A stretch of 64,000 nucleotides of DNA from Actinomycetota bacterium (GTDB lineage Bacteria > Actinomycetota > Acidimicrobiia > Acidimicrobiales > RAAP-2): positions 1 to 64,000 of the forward strand of contig JAJPJD010000045.1 in assembly GCA_021324355.1 (NCBI GenBank), written 5' to 3'. Below are positions 17,077-25,332 of the stretch, piece after piece; within the stretch, counting starts at the first letter, position 1, and each line of letters starts with the position of its first letter. The position numbers were made by a program, and so were the translations under genes. The notes under the pieces are model-generated. The model ran no database searches, had not been told where the DNA came from, and was given only the letters and a program-made list of their open reading frames with translations.

Positions 17077-19197
17077 ATGGTGGCGACGAGGTCTGGGAAC
17101 GACGGGTGGCCCCCTGGACCCTCGGTTCTTGGCCGGCAACGGACCTGCAGGGCAAGGGGCTCAGGGGAGGACCCCATCCGGGAGCGGTGGTTCCGGTGGT
17201 CGGCCGTCTGGCTCGCGTGGGTGGCACTGGGCATCGTCATGGTCCTGGTCGGCGACCCGGCAGCCAGTGCCGCAAGCCTGCCGGTCACCCGGATCTCCGG
17301 CACCGACGCCATCGGGACCTCGATCGCCGTGTCCCAGCAGGAGTTCCCGACCGACGGATCGGCCAACGCTGTGGTCCTCGCCCGCTCTGACTTCTTTGCC
17401 GATGCTCTGGCCGGAGGGCCGTTGGCCGCCAAGCTGGGAGGGCCACTGCTCATCACCCCTGGTGCCGACCAGAGCTCGACGATCGACCCCCGGGTGCTGG
17501 CCGAGATCGAGCGGGTGCTCCCGGTCGGAAAGACCGTCTACATCCTGGGCGGTGACCTGGCGCTCAGCCCCACCATCGACACCACGCTCCAGGCGCTCGG
17601 GTACCTGACCCAGCGAATCGCGGGGGCCGACGAGTTTGCCACCGCGGTCGACATCGCCGAGGCGCTCGGGAACCCCACAACGATCTTCGAGGCCACCGGC
17701 CTCAGCTTCCAGGACGCGCTGTCAGCGGTCCCGGCCGCCATCGCCGCTCACGGTGCGATCCTGCTCACCGACGGCAGCACCCAGGCGCCCGAGACCGCCG
17801 CCTACCTGACCAACCACCCAGGTGATACCCGCTACGCGATCGGCGGGCCCCTGGCCGCCTACGGCGCTGACCCAGGCGCCACCCCCGTCTACGGCCAGGA
17901 CCCCTACGGAACCTCGGCCGCGGTCGCGTCCACCTTCTTCCCGTCTGCCAGCGTCTTCGGCGCTGCCACCGGGACCAACTTCCCCGACGCGCTCTCCGGC
18001 GGAGTCTTCATGGGCGAACCCACCACAAAGGGCCCGATGCTCCTCGTCCTGCCGTCGGGACCGCTGCCAACGACAATCGCGACCTACCTCGCCTCGGTAG
18101 CCCCAACCCTCACGCAGGGGTACCTGTTCGGGGGGCCGCTCGCGGTTGACGACGCCGTCCTCGCGGAGTTGGAAGCAGCCACCGGCGGGGGCACGGCTCC
18201 GCCACCACCTCCGACACCGTCGCCACTCGGTGTGGTCACGGTCGCACTACCCCAAGGCACCGTCGGCACCGCCTACTCGGCCACCCTGTCGGCAACCGGA
18301 GGGACGCCGCCGTACTCGTGGACGATCACCTCTGGCTCCCTACCCGGCGGGCTCAGTTTGGCTTCGAGCGGGGTGATCTCTGGAACCCCGACCAGCTCGG
18401 GCACCGCGACCTTCACCGTACAGGTCGCCGACTCGACCACCCCCATACCGCAGACAGCGAGCCAAGAACTGTCGATCACGGTGACGCCGGCGCCCTTCAC
18501 CGGCGAGATGTCTCCAAACTGGTCTGGCTATGTGGTCCCATCGAGCCAGATCTTCACCGAGGTGAGCGGGATCTGGACTGTGCCGACCCTCGACTGTGCC
18601 GCCACTCCGAACGCCGGCGCTTCGATCTGGGTCGGGACCGGCGGTGAGGAGTATCCGAACGGGGGATCTTCGGGCGTCCTGCTCCAGACCGGCGTCACCA
18701 CCGACTGCGTCGACGGCATCCAGCAGGACAACGGCTGGTGGGAGGAGTTCCCGACCACGCCCGAGATCTCCTTCTCCGGCTTCCCCGTTTCCCCGGGGGA
18801 CACCATCCAGGCCACCGTCTTCGAGGGAACCACCGGGGCGTGGGAGACTCGGGTGGACGACCTTTCGACCGGCCTCTCGGGAGTCATGGTCACCGACGAG
18901 GGCTGGGGGGTGCTCACCGATGGCAGCACGACCTTCCCGGAGCAGGGGTCGACCGCCGGTCTGTCGTACTCGGGTGGCTACACCGCCGAATGGATCGTGG
19001 AAGATTACGAGGTATCGAGCGGGGAGCTCGTCGCGTTCGCCGATTACGGCACCGTCTCGTTCTCAGGGCTGACGACCAACCTTCGCTCGTCGGACCTCAC
19101 GCCGAACGATGCGGTCGAGATGGTCCAGAGTGGAGTCGTGCTCTCGACACCATCGCCACCAGCGGGTGATGGCTTCTCTCTGAGCTACACAGGCTGA
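17077..19197 (+). CDS. Cell-wall-anchored G1 (eqolisin-type) peptidase with CWB2 repeats
   Basis: 706 residues from the ATG at 17077; the true start may differ, but the signal peptide (~39-66, WSAVWLAWVALGIVMVLVGDPAASA) must be included. Three cell-wall-binding type 2 repeats follow (TRISGTDAIGTSIAV, QRIAGADEFATAVDIAEAL, PVYGQDPYGTSAAV), then a PPPPPTPSP linker, one putative Ig domain (~383-468, PQGTVGTAYSATLSATGG) and a G1 peptidase domain (~476-704). In the last, NWSGY, SIWVGTGGEE, VLLQTGV (candidate catalytic Gln) and TAEWIVE (candidate catalytic Glu) fit the Gln/Glu dyad of pepstatin-insensitive acid proteases. Likely an acid-active protease held at the cell surface. Confidence 0.88.
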   Translation: MVATRSGNDGWPPGPSVLGRQRTCRARGSGEDPIRERWFRWSAVWLAWVALGIVMVLVGDPAASAASLPVTRISGTDAIGTSIAVSQQEFPTDGSANAVVLARSDFFADALAGGPLAAKLGGPLLITPGADQSSTIDPRVLAEIERVLPVGKTVYILGGDLALSPTIDTTLQALGYLTQRIAGADEFATAVDIAEALGNPTTIFEATGLSFQDALSAVPAAIAAHGAILLTDGSTQAPETAAYLTNHPGDTRYAIGGPLAAYGADPGATPVYGQDPYGTSAAVASTFFPSASVFGAATGTNFPDALSGGVFMGEPTTKGPMLLVLPSGPLPTTIATYLASVAPTLTQGYLFGGPLAVDDAVLAELEAATGGGTAPPPPPTPSPLGVVTVALPQGTVGTAYSATLSATGGTPPYSWTITSGSLPGGLSLASSGVISGTPTSSGTATFTVQVADSTTPIPQTASQELSITVTPAPFTGEMSPNWSGYVVPSSQIFTEVSGIWTVPTLDCAATPNAGASIWVGTGGEEYPNGGSSGVLLQTGVTTDCVDGIQQDNGWWEEFPTTPEISFSGFPVSPGDTIQATVFEGTTGAWETRVDDLSTGLSGVMVTDEGWGVLTDGSTTFPEQGSTAGLSYSGGYTAEWIVEDYEVSSGELVAFADYGTVSFSGLTTNLRSSDLTPNDAVEMVQSGVVLSTPSPPAGDGFSLSYTG

Positions 19198-20089
19198 CCA
19201 CAGCAAGCCGAACAGCGAGGTCCGGGTCGCGAAGTGCCGGTCAGGAAGCAGAGACCGCACCTGGAAGTGTCGGCGGCTGTAGGGATGGTCTTGCTGTTGC
19301 CCCACATCCCGCCTCGGGCGGCGGGGGCGGCGTAGCCGATCGTCTGTCGGCCACCGACCATCAGCTACTCGTTCTCCTGAACGCCCACCGGGTGCCGAAC
19401 ACGCCGCAGCTGATCTCTTTCACCGAGCGTCCCGAGCGCCGTCGACTACCGGCTGTCCCGGCTCCGATCCGCTCGATGGCGGAACACCCGCCCGTACGCG
19501 ACGACGGCGTTCTTTTGGTGCCAACGTCGAGGCCATAGCGGTCGACGATCCGCGCCTGTGTCGACCCACGGCACGTGTGGCAGCGGCGAGCTGGTGAACG
19601 AGTGGACCCTCACCGAGGACAGGGGCACGGATCGCCGCGTCGCCGAGGCACAGGCGAGGGACGACACCTGGTCGCCTGCATCGACTACGACATCGCCCGC
19701 CACGAACGCGACAACCCCTACGGCTACCAGCGCGACAGCCGCCCGGTCTGCGGAGGTTCGCCGGTGCAGGCTGTGCAGCACGCGAGTTGCCCGCCCGCCG
19801 CCACGAGCACGCCGAGGCCGAGCGCTACAAGTTCACAGGCCTACTACGTCGAGTGCCATCGACGTCACCATGCTCGACACGATCAAGAGCGCATGGGTGC
19901 CGAGCTACTGGCCATCGAGTCCGCCAAGCCACCCTCAACGCCTGAATAGAAGTCATTAACGTCGCCATCCGGTTCTCCACCTGGTGCGCTACCTCCTAGC
20001 GACGCGACACCGACCGCACCTGCAAGCAGTTCAATACCGCCGCCCTCGACCAGGCCAGGCGCACGACGGCCACATCGTCGAATTTCGGC
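19198..20089. other. Coding-poor stretch, possible gene remnants
   Basis: About 0.9 kb between the peptidase stop and the tRNA. No frame gives a convincing protein; short fragments such as LVACIDYDIARHERDNPYGYQRD near 19670-19740 look like the ruins of a gene, with coherent pieces in different frames. A GC-rich hairpin (CCCGCC, TCG, GGCGG) near 19304-19318 could end the peptidase transcript. Confidence 0.4.
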
Positions 20090-20117
20090 CCACAAAGACA
20101 GAGCTCCTCTGCTCTGT
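20090..20117 (-). terminator. Candidate terminator after tRNA-Val
   Basis: On the minus strand a 7-bp stem (ACAGAGC/GCTCTGT, 20098-20104 with 20111-20117, six-base loop) starts 27 bases past the tRNA 3' end and is followed by CTTTGTGGG. The T-run is short, so efficiency is uncertain. Confidence 0.5.
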
Positions 20118-20143
20118 GCCGAGGTTCGAATACGACGTCGTGG

Positions 20144-20217
20144 TGGGCGCTAGAGGACTCGAACCTCCGACCTCAGCCGTGTGAAGGCTGCGCTCTAACC
20201 AGCTGAGCTAAGCGCCC
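20144..20217 (-). tRNA. tRNA-Val (anticodon CAC)
   Basis: 74 nt on the minus strand. Acceptor arms GGGCGCT/AGCGCCC pair fully, with A as discriminator. D arm GCTC...GAGC with loop AGCTGGTTA. Anticodon arm CAGCC/GGCTG with loop TTCACAC gives CAC, reading GUG codons. T arm GGAGG/CCTCT with TTCGAGT (one pair non-canonical). CCA is not encoded. GUG is a very common codon in this GC-rich genome. Confidence 0.95.
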
Positions 20218-20320
20218 GCCGCCTGCGGTGCCGACCGGCCCCACCTCGGCTCGGTCCTCCCGGCGGGAGCGCAGCTCGCCGTGGAGGGTGCCGGCCCAAG
20301 AACAGTACCCTGGGGAGCGC

Positions 20321-21076
20321 GTGAGCGAAGACATCGAAAGCCCCTCGCCCCAGAACTCCAGGTGGCATGGCGTGGCGGCTCGCGTTGTTGCGGCGTTGTC
20401 CCCCTCCCCCCGTCGCTCCGGCCAAACTGGATCGCCCAGCTCAGCAGAGCCTCCAACCTTGACCGAGGCGGGCAAGCGACAAGCCATCTTCAACCTGGAC
20501 CCCAAGGAGCGCCAATGGGGGTTCATCGGGGCAGCCCTGGCCGCGGTCATTGCCCTCGTGGAGGACATCCCGTACGTCCTCAACCCAAGCAAACCGGTCA
20601 AGTTGCCTCCCGGTTCCCATCACAGCTGCACCACCGGGTTCACCTACCACAAGGTGGGCAACGTCTGCGAAGCCATCTACGACCGTGCTCACTGGGAGTT
20701 CGAGCTTGGCTTGCTCCTGGCCTTTGCCCTGGCCATCTTCATTACCGTCCGGGTCGGCCGACGGAGCCCCGTCGGCTTCACCTTGCTCATGGCCGGGTTG
20801 GCGTTCGAAGCCGAAGTCGGCATCCTCGGGATCCCCTTCATCTTCGGCGGCGGTTGGTTGCTGGTCCGGGCGTGGCGAGTCCAGCGCTATGGCTCCCCCA
20901 CCGGGACCAAGGCCAACCCCACCGGAGAGCGCCGACCACCCCCAACCCGTCCTGAGCGGGCCACCCGGTCTAGGAAGTCCAAGGAGCCAGAGCGCAAGAC
21001 GCCAGCTGCGTCGAAGCGATACACGCCCAAGTCGTCCCGCAAGAAGCGGCCGCCGAGTCCTACTCCTCGATCCTGA
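20321..21076 (+). CDS. Membrane protein with basic Pro/Lys-rich tail, hypothetical
   Basis: 251 residues from a GTG at 20321, preceded by GGGGAG; TACCCT nine bases before the GTG could serve as a -10 element. After a ~60-residue polar N-terminus come three helices (~65-85 WGFIGAALAAVIALV, ~128-145 FELGLLLAFALAIFI, ~150-185 FTLLMAGLAFEAEVGILGIPFIFGGGWLLV). An extracellular loop with two cysteines (HHSCTTGFTYHKVGNVCEA) lies between helices 1 and 2. The last ~50 residues are Lys/Arg/Pro-rich (RSRKSKEPERK). This layout recurs in conserved actinobacterial membrane proteins without known role. Its end overlaps the convergent TetR gene by 17 bases. Confidence 0.75.
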   Translation: MSEDIESPSPQNSRWHGVAARVVAALSPSPRRSGQTGSPSSAEPPTLTEAGKRQAIFNLDPKERQWGFIGAALAAVIALVEDIPYVLNPSKPVKLPPGSHHSCTTGFTYHKVGNVCEAIYDRAHWEFELGLLLAFALAIFITVRVGRRSPVGFTLLMAGLAFEAEVGILGIPFIFGGGWLLVRAWRVQRYGSPTGTKANPTGERRPPPTRPERATRSRKSKEPERKTPAASKRYTPKSSRKKRPPSPTPRS

Positions 21077-21659
21077 GCGCTGAGCGCAGCAGTTCCAGGA
21101 CGTCGGCCCTCCGTCGGACCAGGGATCGGGCGGTGGGCTCCTCACCCAGGGCTTTCAGGACCTCTACTTCGGTCACCATCCCGATCACCGTGGAGTAGAT
21201 GGCAAGCAGAAGCAGCCTGGGGTCGTGCCTGCGCATCCGACCGGCATCCATCTCGGCTTTGAGGAAATCGCTGGCGCGCCGCATGAGCGGATCGAGCACC
21301 TCGATCATTTGCGTTGCCGGCGGCGGTCCGAGGCGGGCAACTTCTCGGACCAGGCCGAGCAACTCGGGCCGACGCGCTGCCAGGCGGAACACCGCCCGTA
21401 CCACAGCCTCGACCTTGGCCCAGCCTTCGCCGGCTCCCTCGAGCCCGGACTCGAACGCTTGGGCCAGTTCGGCCGCGCTTCGTTCGATGACTGCGCTCAG
21501 GAGCGCGTCCTTGGTCGGAAACCAGTAGAGGATGGTCTGTTTTCGGATGTCCAGCTGCTTGGCCAGGGTGTCGAGCGACGTGGCCTCGAAGCCACGCGAC
21601 CCGAACGACGTCAACGCGGCGTCGAGAATCCGGTCCGAGGTGCCACCGCCGCCGCCCAT
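21060..21659 (-). CDS. TetR-family transcriptional regulator of the adjacent lipid-type operon
   Basis: 199 residues. The N-terminal helix-turn-helix (~8-55) reads ILDAALTSFGSRGFEATSLDTLAK, then DIRKQTILYWFPTKDALL, with YWFPTK in place of the usual YYHF.K. The C-terminal domain (~60-195) is helical and would bind a ligand. Its ATG abuts the first of two identical palindromes (21660-21697), and the acyl-CoA-reductase operon starts 47 bases away on the other strand. Autoregulation and control of that operon are the natural reading, with a fatty-acyl or aldehyde-like effector as a guess. Confidence 0.92.
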   Translation of the reverse strand: MGGGGGTSDRILDAALTSFGSRGFEATSLDTLAKQLDIRKQTILYWFPTKDALLSAVIERSAAELAQAFESGLEGAGEGWAKVEAVVRAVFRLAARRPELLGLVREVARLGPPPATQMIEVLDPLMRRASDFLKAEMDAGRMRRHDPRLLLLAIYSTVIGMVTEVEVLKALGEEPTARSLVRRRADVLELLRSALRIEE

Positions 21660-21697
21660 CTACCAAATGGTAGACAACCCCGCCTACCAAATGGTAG
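21660..21697. promoter_or_regulatory. Two identical palindromic TetR operators
   Basis: CTACCAAATGGTAG occurs at 21660-21673 and again at 21684-21697. Each is a 6-2-6 inverted repeat (CTACCA/TGGTAG), and each is followed by ACAACC. Centre spacing is 24 bases, just over two helical turns. They fill nearly all of the 47 bases between the tetR ATG and the divergent GTG at 21707, so a bound repressor would cover both promoters. Confidence 0.8.
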
Positions 21698-21706
21698 ACA
21701 ACCGAG

Positions 21707-24082
21707 GTGGGCATCGCCGAGCGCCTGGCCGGGCGGCGGTTCTTCGTGACCGGCGGGACCGGGTTCCTGGGAACCGCCCTCATCGAGCGCATCCTGCGGA
21801 CGATCCCTGATGCCCCGGTGTTTGTGCTGGTCCGGCCAACTCGCCGAGCCGGTGCCCAGGCCCGAGTGGAGCGCGAGATCCTACGCAACGACTGCTTCGC
21901 CCGCCTGCGGGCCGAGCTCGGCGACCGGTTCGACGAAGAGGTCGCTCGACGGGTGACTGGCGTCGCTGGGGACGTCACCATCGACGGGCTGGGGCTCGAT
22001 GATGCTGGCGAGGAGGCGCTGGCCACTGCCGACGTGGTCATCCACTCGGCTGCCACGGTCAGCTTCGACGCCCCGTTGGACCAAGCGGTCGAGATCAACC
22101 TGCTCGGTCCGTCAAGGGTGGCACGTGCCGTTGTGCGCGCGTCGGCCGCACATGGCAGCGACCCGGCCCACCTCATCGCGGTGTCCACCGCCTACGTGGC
22201 CGGGGCTCACCAGGGGGAGACCGAGGAACGACTGCTCTCGGAAGATCGGTTCAATCTGGCCGTGGACTGGGCGGCCGAGGTGGCCAGCGCTCGCCGCCGG
22301 CGCGACGAGGTCGAGGATGCCTCGCGTCAGCCGAGCCAGCTACGGGAGTTCGCCCGACGAGCTCACGCCGAGCAGGGCGCGTCCGGCACCCACCTGCTGG
22401 CCGCTCGGGCGGAGCGGATCCGGGAGGAATGGGTCCGCAGCCAGCTCGTCGAGGCTGGATCGGCTCGGGCCAAGGCGCTGGGATGGCCCGACGTCTACGC
22501 CTTCACCAAGGCGCTGGGTGAACGGGCGCTGGTCGCCCAGCACGGCCCGGACGGCCAGGCTCCGGTCCCGCTCACGATCGTCCGGCCGTCGATCATCGAG
22601 TCGGCCTTAGCCGAGCCGCGACCTGGGTGGATCCGCGGCTTTCGCATGGCCGAGCCGATCATCCTGTCGTTCGCTCGGGGTCTGCTGCGGGAGTTCCCAG
22701 GTGTTCCCGAGGGGATCATCGATGTCATCCCAGTCGACATGGTCGTCGCCACCCTGATCGCGGTCGCATCCCAAGGACCGCAGGACGTGCCGGTCGTCTA
22801 CCACGTTGCCTCCGGGGTGCGGAACCCGCTCGCCTATGGCGAGCTGCTCCGGCTCATCCAGGAGTGGTTCGGCCGCCGACCCCTCTACGACGACCGGGGC
22901 CAGCCGATCTCGCTGCCCCAGTGGACCTTCCCGGGGCGAGGACGGGTGCAGCGCCAACTCCGCCAGGCGACCCGGCTGATGAGCCTGGCGGAGCAGGGGC
23001 TGCAGATGGTGCCGTTCCGCCGCAAGCAGGCCGAGTGGGCCGCCAAGCTCGAGGACCGCCATAGCATGGTCGAACGCGCCCGCGGCTATGCCGAGCTCTA
23101 CGGGGCCTACACCGAGACCGAGGCGCGGTACCGGATCGACCGACTGCTCGAGCTGTACGAGAGCTTGGACCCACAGGACCAGCGCACGTTCTGTTTCGAT
23201 CCGGCAGTGATCGACTGGAGCCAGTACGTCTCCGAGGTCCACCTTCCCTCGGTGGTGGAGCGGGGCCGAGTCCGGACCACGCCCGGCCGCTCGGTCGGCC
23301 CCGACCGCCAGAGCCGCCTGCGCTCAGCGGTGCTGTCGAGCGAGCGCCACCTCGCAGTGTTCGACCTCGAACACACCCTGGTGGCCTCGAACGTGGTCGA
23401 CTCCTATGCCTGGTTGGCCAGCCGGCACCTGCCCGCCAACCGCCGCGTCGCCCTCGTCGCCGACCTGCTGGCGTCGGCTCCCCGCTGGCTGAGCCTCGAC
23501 CGCCGGGACCGCGGGGACTTCCTGCGCTTCTTCTACCGCCGCTACGAGGGCGCGCCAGTCGACCAGATCGCTGAGGATGCCTGGGATCTCTTCCATCAGT
23601 ACCTCCTTGCCCGGTGCTTCCCCGCGGGGATCGCCCGGGTGCGCCACCATCGCAGGCTGGGCCACCGCACCCTGCTCATCACCGGTGCACTCGACCTGGT
23701 GGTGGCCCCGCTGCGCCCGCTCTTCGACGACGTCGTCTGCGCCCGCATGTCCGAGCGCGACGGGACCTTCACCGGGCACCTCACCGAGCTGTCCCCCACC
23801 GGCGAGGCCCGAGCCCTGCTCCTCGACCGCTCCGCGCGCCAGCATGGGTTGTCGCTCAGCGAGTCGGTCGCCTACGCCGACTCGGTCAGCGACCTGGCGA
23901 TGCTGGAGGCCGTCGGCTTCCCGGTGGCGGTCAACCCCGACTCCCGCCTGGCAGCCATCGCCCGACGACGCGGCTGGCTGGTCGAGCACTGGAGCCGAGC
24001 CGCCGGGGGCACCGACCAGCTCCTCCCCTTAGCCGGCCTCGAGCACCGGTCGATCACGACCAGGAACCGGAGTCCCCGGTGA
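21707..24082 (+). CDS. Fatty acyl-CoA reductase-type SDR fused to a HAD-like phosphatase domain
   Basis: 791 residues from a GTG. The N-terminal NAD_binding_4/extended-SDR domain shows VTGGTGFLG (~14-22), STAYVAG, and YxxxK (Tyr 264, Lys 268: VYAFTK), as in fatty acyl-CoA reductases; a FAR-like C-terminal region runs to ~480. Residues ~545-780 are a HAD-IB domain: motif I FDLEHT (Asp 553, with Glu 555 where Asp is usual), motif II LLITGA, motif IV YADSVSDLAML. First gene of a four-gene coupled operon; its TGA overlaps the next GTG. Probable chemistry is NAD(P)H reduction of an acyl thioester; the HAD part may remove phosphate or be inactive. Substrate unknown. Confidence 0.85.
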   Translation: MGIAERLAGRRFFVTGGTGFLGTALIERILRTIPDAPVFVLVRPTRRAGAQARVEREILRNDCFARLRAELGDRFDEEVARRVTGVAGDVTIDGLGLDDAGEEALATADVVIHSAATVSFDAPLDQAVEINLLGPSRVARAVVRASAAHGSDPAHLIAVSTAYVAGAHQGETEERLLSEDRFNLAVDWAAEVASARRRRDEVEDASRQPSQLREFARRAHAEQGASGTHLLAARAERIREEWVRSQLVEAGSARAKALGWPDVYAFTKALGERALVAQHGPDGQAPVPLTIVRPSIIESALAEPRPGWIRGFRMAEPIILSFARGLLREFPGVPEGIIDVIPVDMVVATLIAVASQGPQDVPVVYHVASGVRNPLAYGELLRLIQEWFGRRPLYDDRGQPISLPQWTFPGRGRVQRQLRQATRLMSLAEQGLQMVPFRRKQAEWAAKLEDRHSMVERARGYAELYGAYTETEARYRIDRLLELYESLDPQDQRTFCFDPAVIDWSQYVSEVHLPSVVERGRVRTTPGRSVGPDRQSRLRSAVLSSERHLAVFDLEHTLVASNVVDSYAWLASRHLPANRRVALVADLLASAPRWLSLDRRDRGDFLRFFYRRYEGAPVDQIAEDAWDLFHQYLLARCFPAGIARVRHHRRLGHRTLLITGALDLVVAPLRPLFDDVVCARMSERDGTFTGHLTELSPTGEARALLLDRSARQHGLSLSESVAYADSVSDLAMLEAVGFPVAVNPDSRLAAIARRRGWLVEHWSRAAGGTDQLLPLAGLEHRSITTRNRSPR

Positions 24083-25332
24083 AGGCGGTCGTCTTCGAGC
24101 GGAGCCTGCCGCGGTTCGCAGCAGCCCGCTTGGCGTCGACCCTCGGTTCAGGCCGCGGCGCCCGAGTAGCCCCACTGCGCCTGGTCGACGCCGACCCGCC
24201 AGCGCTCCCGGGGGACGGTTGGCACCATGTGAGCCCGGTGCTCGCCGGGATCTGCGGCTCGGACCTGGCGACCATCGACGGCCGCAGCTCGCGGTACTTC
24301 GAGCCGCTGGTCAGTTTCCCGTTCGTGCCGGGTCACGAGGTGGTGGGCACCATCGCGGTCGAAGCCACGGGGGCCGACCACAACCCGATCCCCGCCGGGT
24401 CCCGGGTCGTGGTCCAGCCGGTGCTGGGCTGCGCAGCCCGGGGCATGACTCGGTGGTGTCGGTCCTGTCGGGAGGGCAACCCCGGGAACTGCGAGCACAC
24501 CAGCCTGGGGCACCTGCGACCGGGGATCCAGATTGGGTACTGCACCGACACTGGCGGCGGCTGGTCCACTGCCGGCCTGGTGGCCCATGAGAGCCAGCTG
24601 TACCAAGTCGCCGAGCCGATGAGCGATGCCGGCGCGGTCACGGTCGAACCGCTGGCCTGCGCGCTGCACGCGGTGGTCGCCGCCGGCATCCGAGAGGACC
24701 AGGTCGTCGCGGTGCTGGGTGCGGGAACGCTCGGACTGGCCACCGTGGCGGCGCTCTCCCACCTCGTCGACCGGGGCGCGCTCGGCCAGCCGGGAGCAGT
24801 TGCGGTTGGGGCACGCTACGAGATCCAGCGTCGGCTGGCCGAGCGCTTCGGAGCCGACGTCGTCGTCGCACCCGACCAGCTCGGCCGGGCGATTCGCCGC
24901 CAGGCGCGCTCGATGGTGGTGGGCGGTCCCGCGGGGGCGAGGCTCACCAGCGGGGCCGACGTGGTGTTTGACTGCGTCGGCTCGTCGGAGTCGATCGCGG
25001 CCGCGCTCGAGATCGTCCGCCCGCGGGGCACCGTGGTCCTGGTGGGCATGCCCGGGCGGGTCCACCTGGACTTGGCCCCGCTCTGGCACCGCGAGGTCCA
25101 CCTCGTTGGCGCCTACGCCTACGGCACCGAGGCCCTCGGTGCCGTGACGCTCCCGACCTTTCAGCTGGCCTTGGAGGCAGCATCGGCCATGGGGACCGGC
25201 CAGCTGGTGTCGGCGACCTACCCGCTGGAACGGTTCGAGGAGGCGGTGGCCCACGCCGGTGCAGCCGGACGCCGCGGCGCCGTGAAGATCGCGTTCGACC
25301 TGCGGTCGAGCACCCGAGGAGGGAGACGATGA
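24079..25332 (+). CDS. Zinc-type medium-chain alcohol dehydrogenase
   Basis: 417 residues from the GTG overlapping the upstream stop. GroES-like N-terminal domain with the catalytic-zinc motif ICGSDL (~58) and GHEVVG (His-Glu), and a Cys-rich stretch for a structural zinc (CRSCREGNPGNCEH, atypically spaced). Rossmann motif VLGAGTLGLATVAAL (~213-227), and VFDCVGSSES typical of threonine/sorbitol-dehydrogenase-like members. It could oxidise or reduce the alcohol/aldehyde made by the upstream reductase. The zinc-binding loop carries an insertion compared with textbook members. Stop and next ATG overlap (ATGA). Confidence 0.9.
   Translation: MKAVVFERSLPRFAAARLASTLGSGRGARVAPLRLVDADPPALPGDGWHHVSPVLAGICGSDLATIDGRSSRYFEPLVSFPFVPGHEVVGTIAVEATGADHNPIPAGSRVVVQPVLGCAARGMTRWCRSCREGNPGNCEHTSLGHLRPGIQIGYCTDTGGGWSTAGLVAHESQLYQVAEPMSDAGAVTVEPLACALHAVVAAGIREDQVVAVLGAGTLGLATVAALSHLVDRGALGQPGAVAVGARYEIQRRLAERFGADVVVAPDQLGRAIRRQARSMVVGGPAGARLTSGADVVFDCVGSSESIAAALEIVRPRGTVVLVGMPGRVHLDLAPLWHREVHLVGAYAYGTEALGAVTLPTFQLALEAASAMGTGQLVSATYPLERFEEAVAHAGAAGRRGAVKIAFDLRSSTRGGRR

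Noticed and set aside
20121-20167. 9-bp inverted repeat GAGGTTCGA/TCGAACCTC between the tRNA T arm and its downstream flank, as an attachment site
   Set aside because: Too short, inverted rather than direct, and no integrase gene is nearby.
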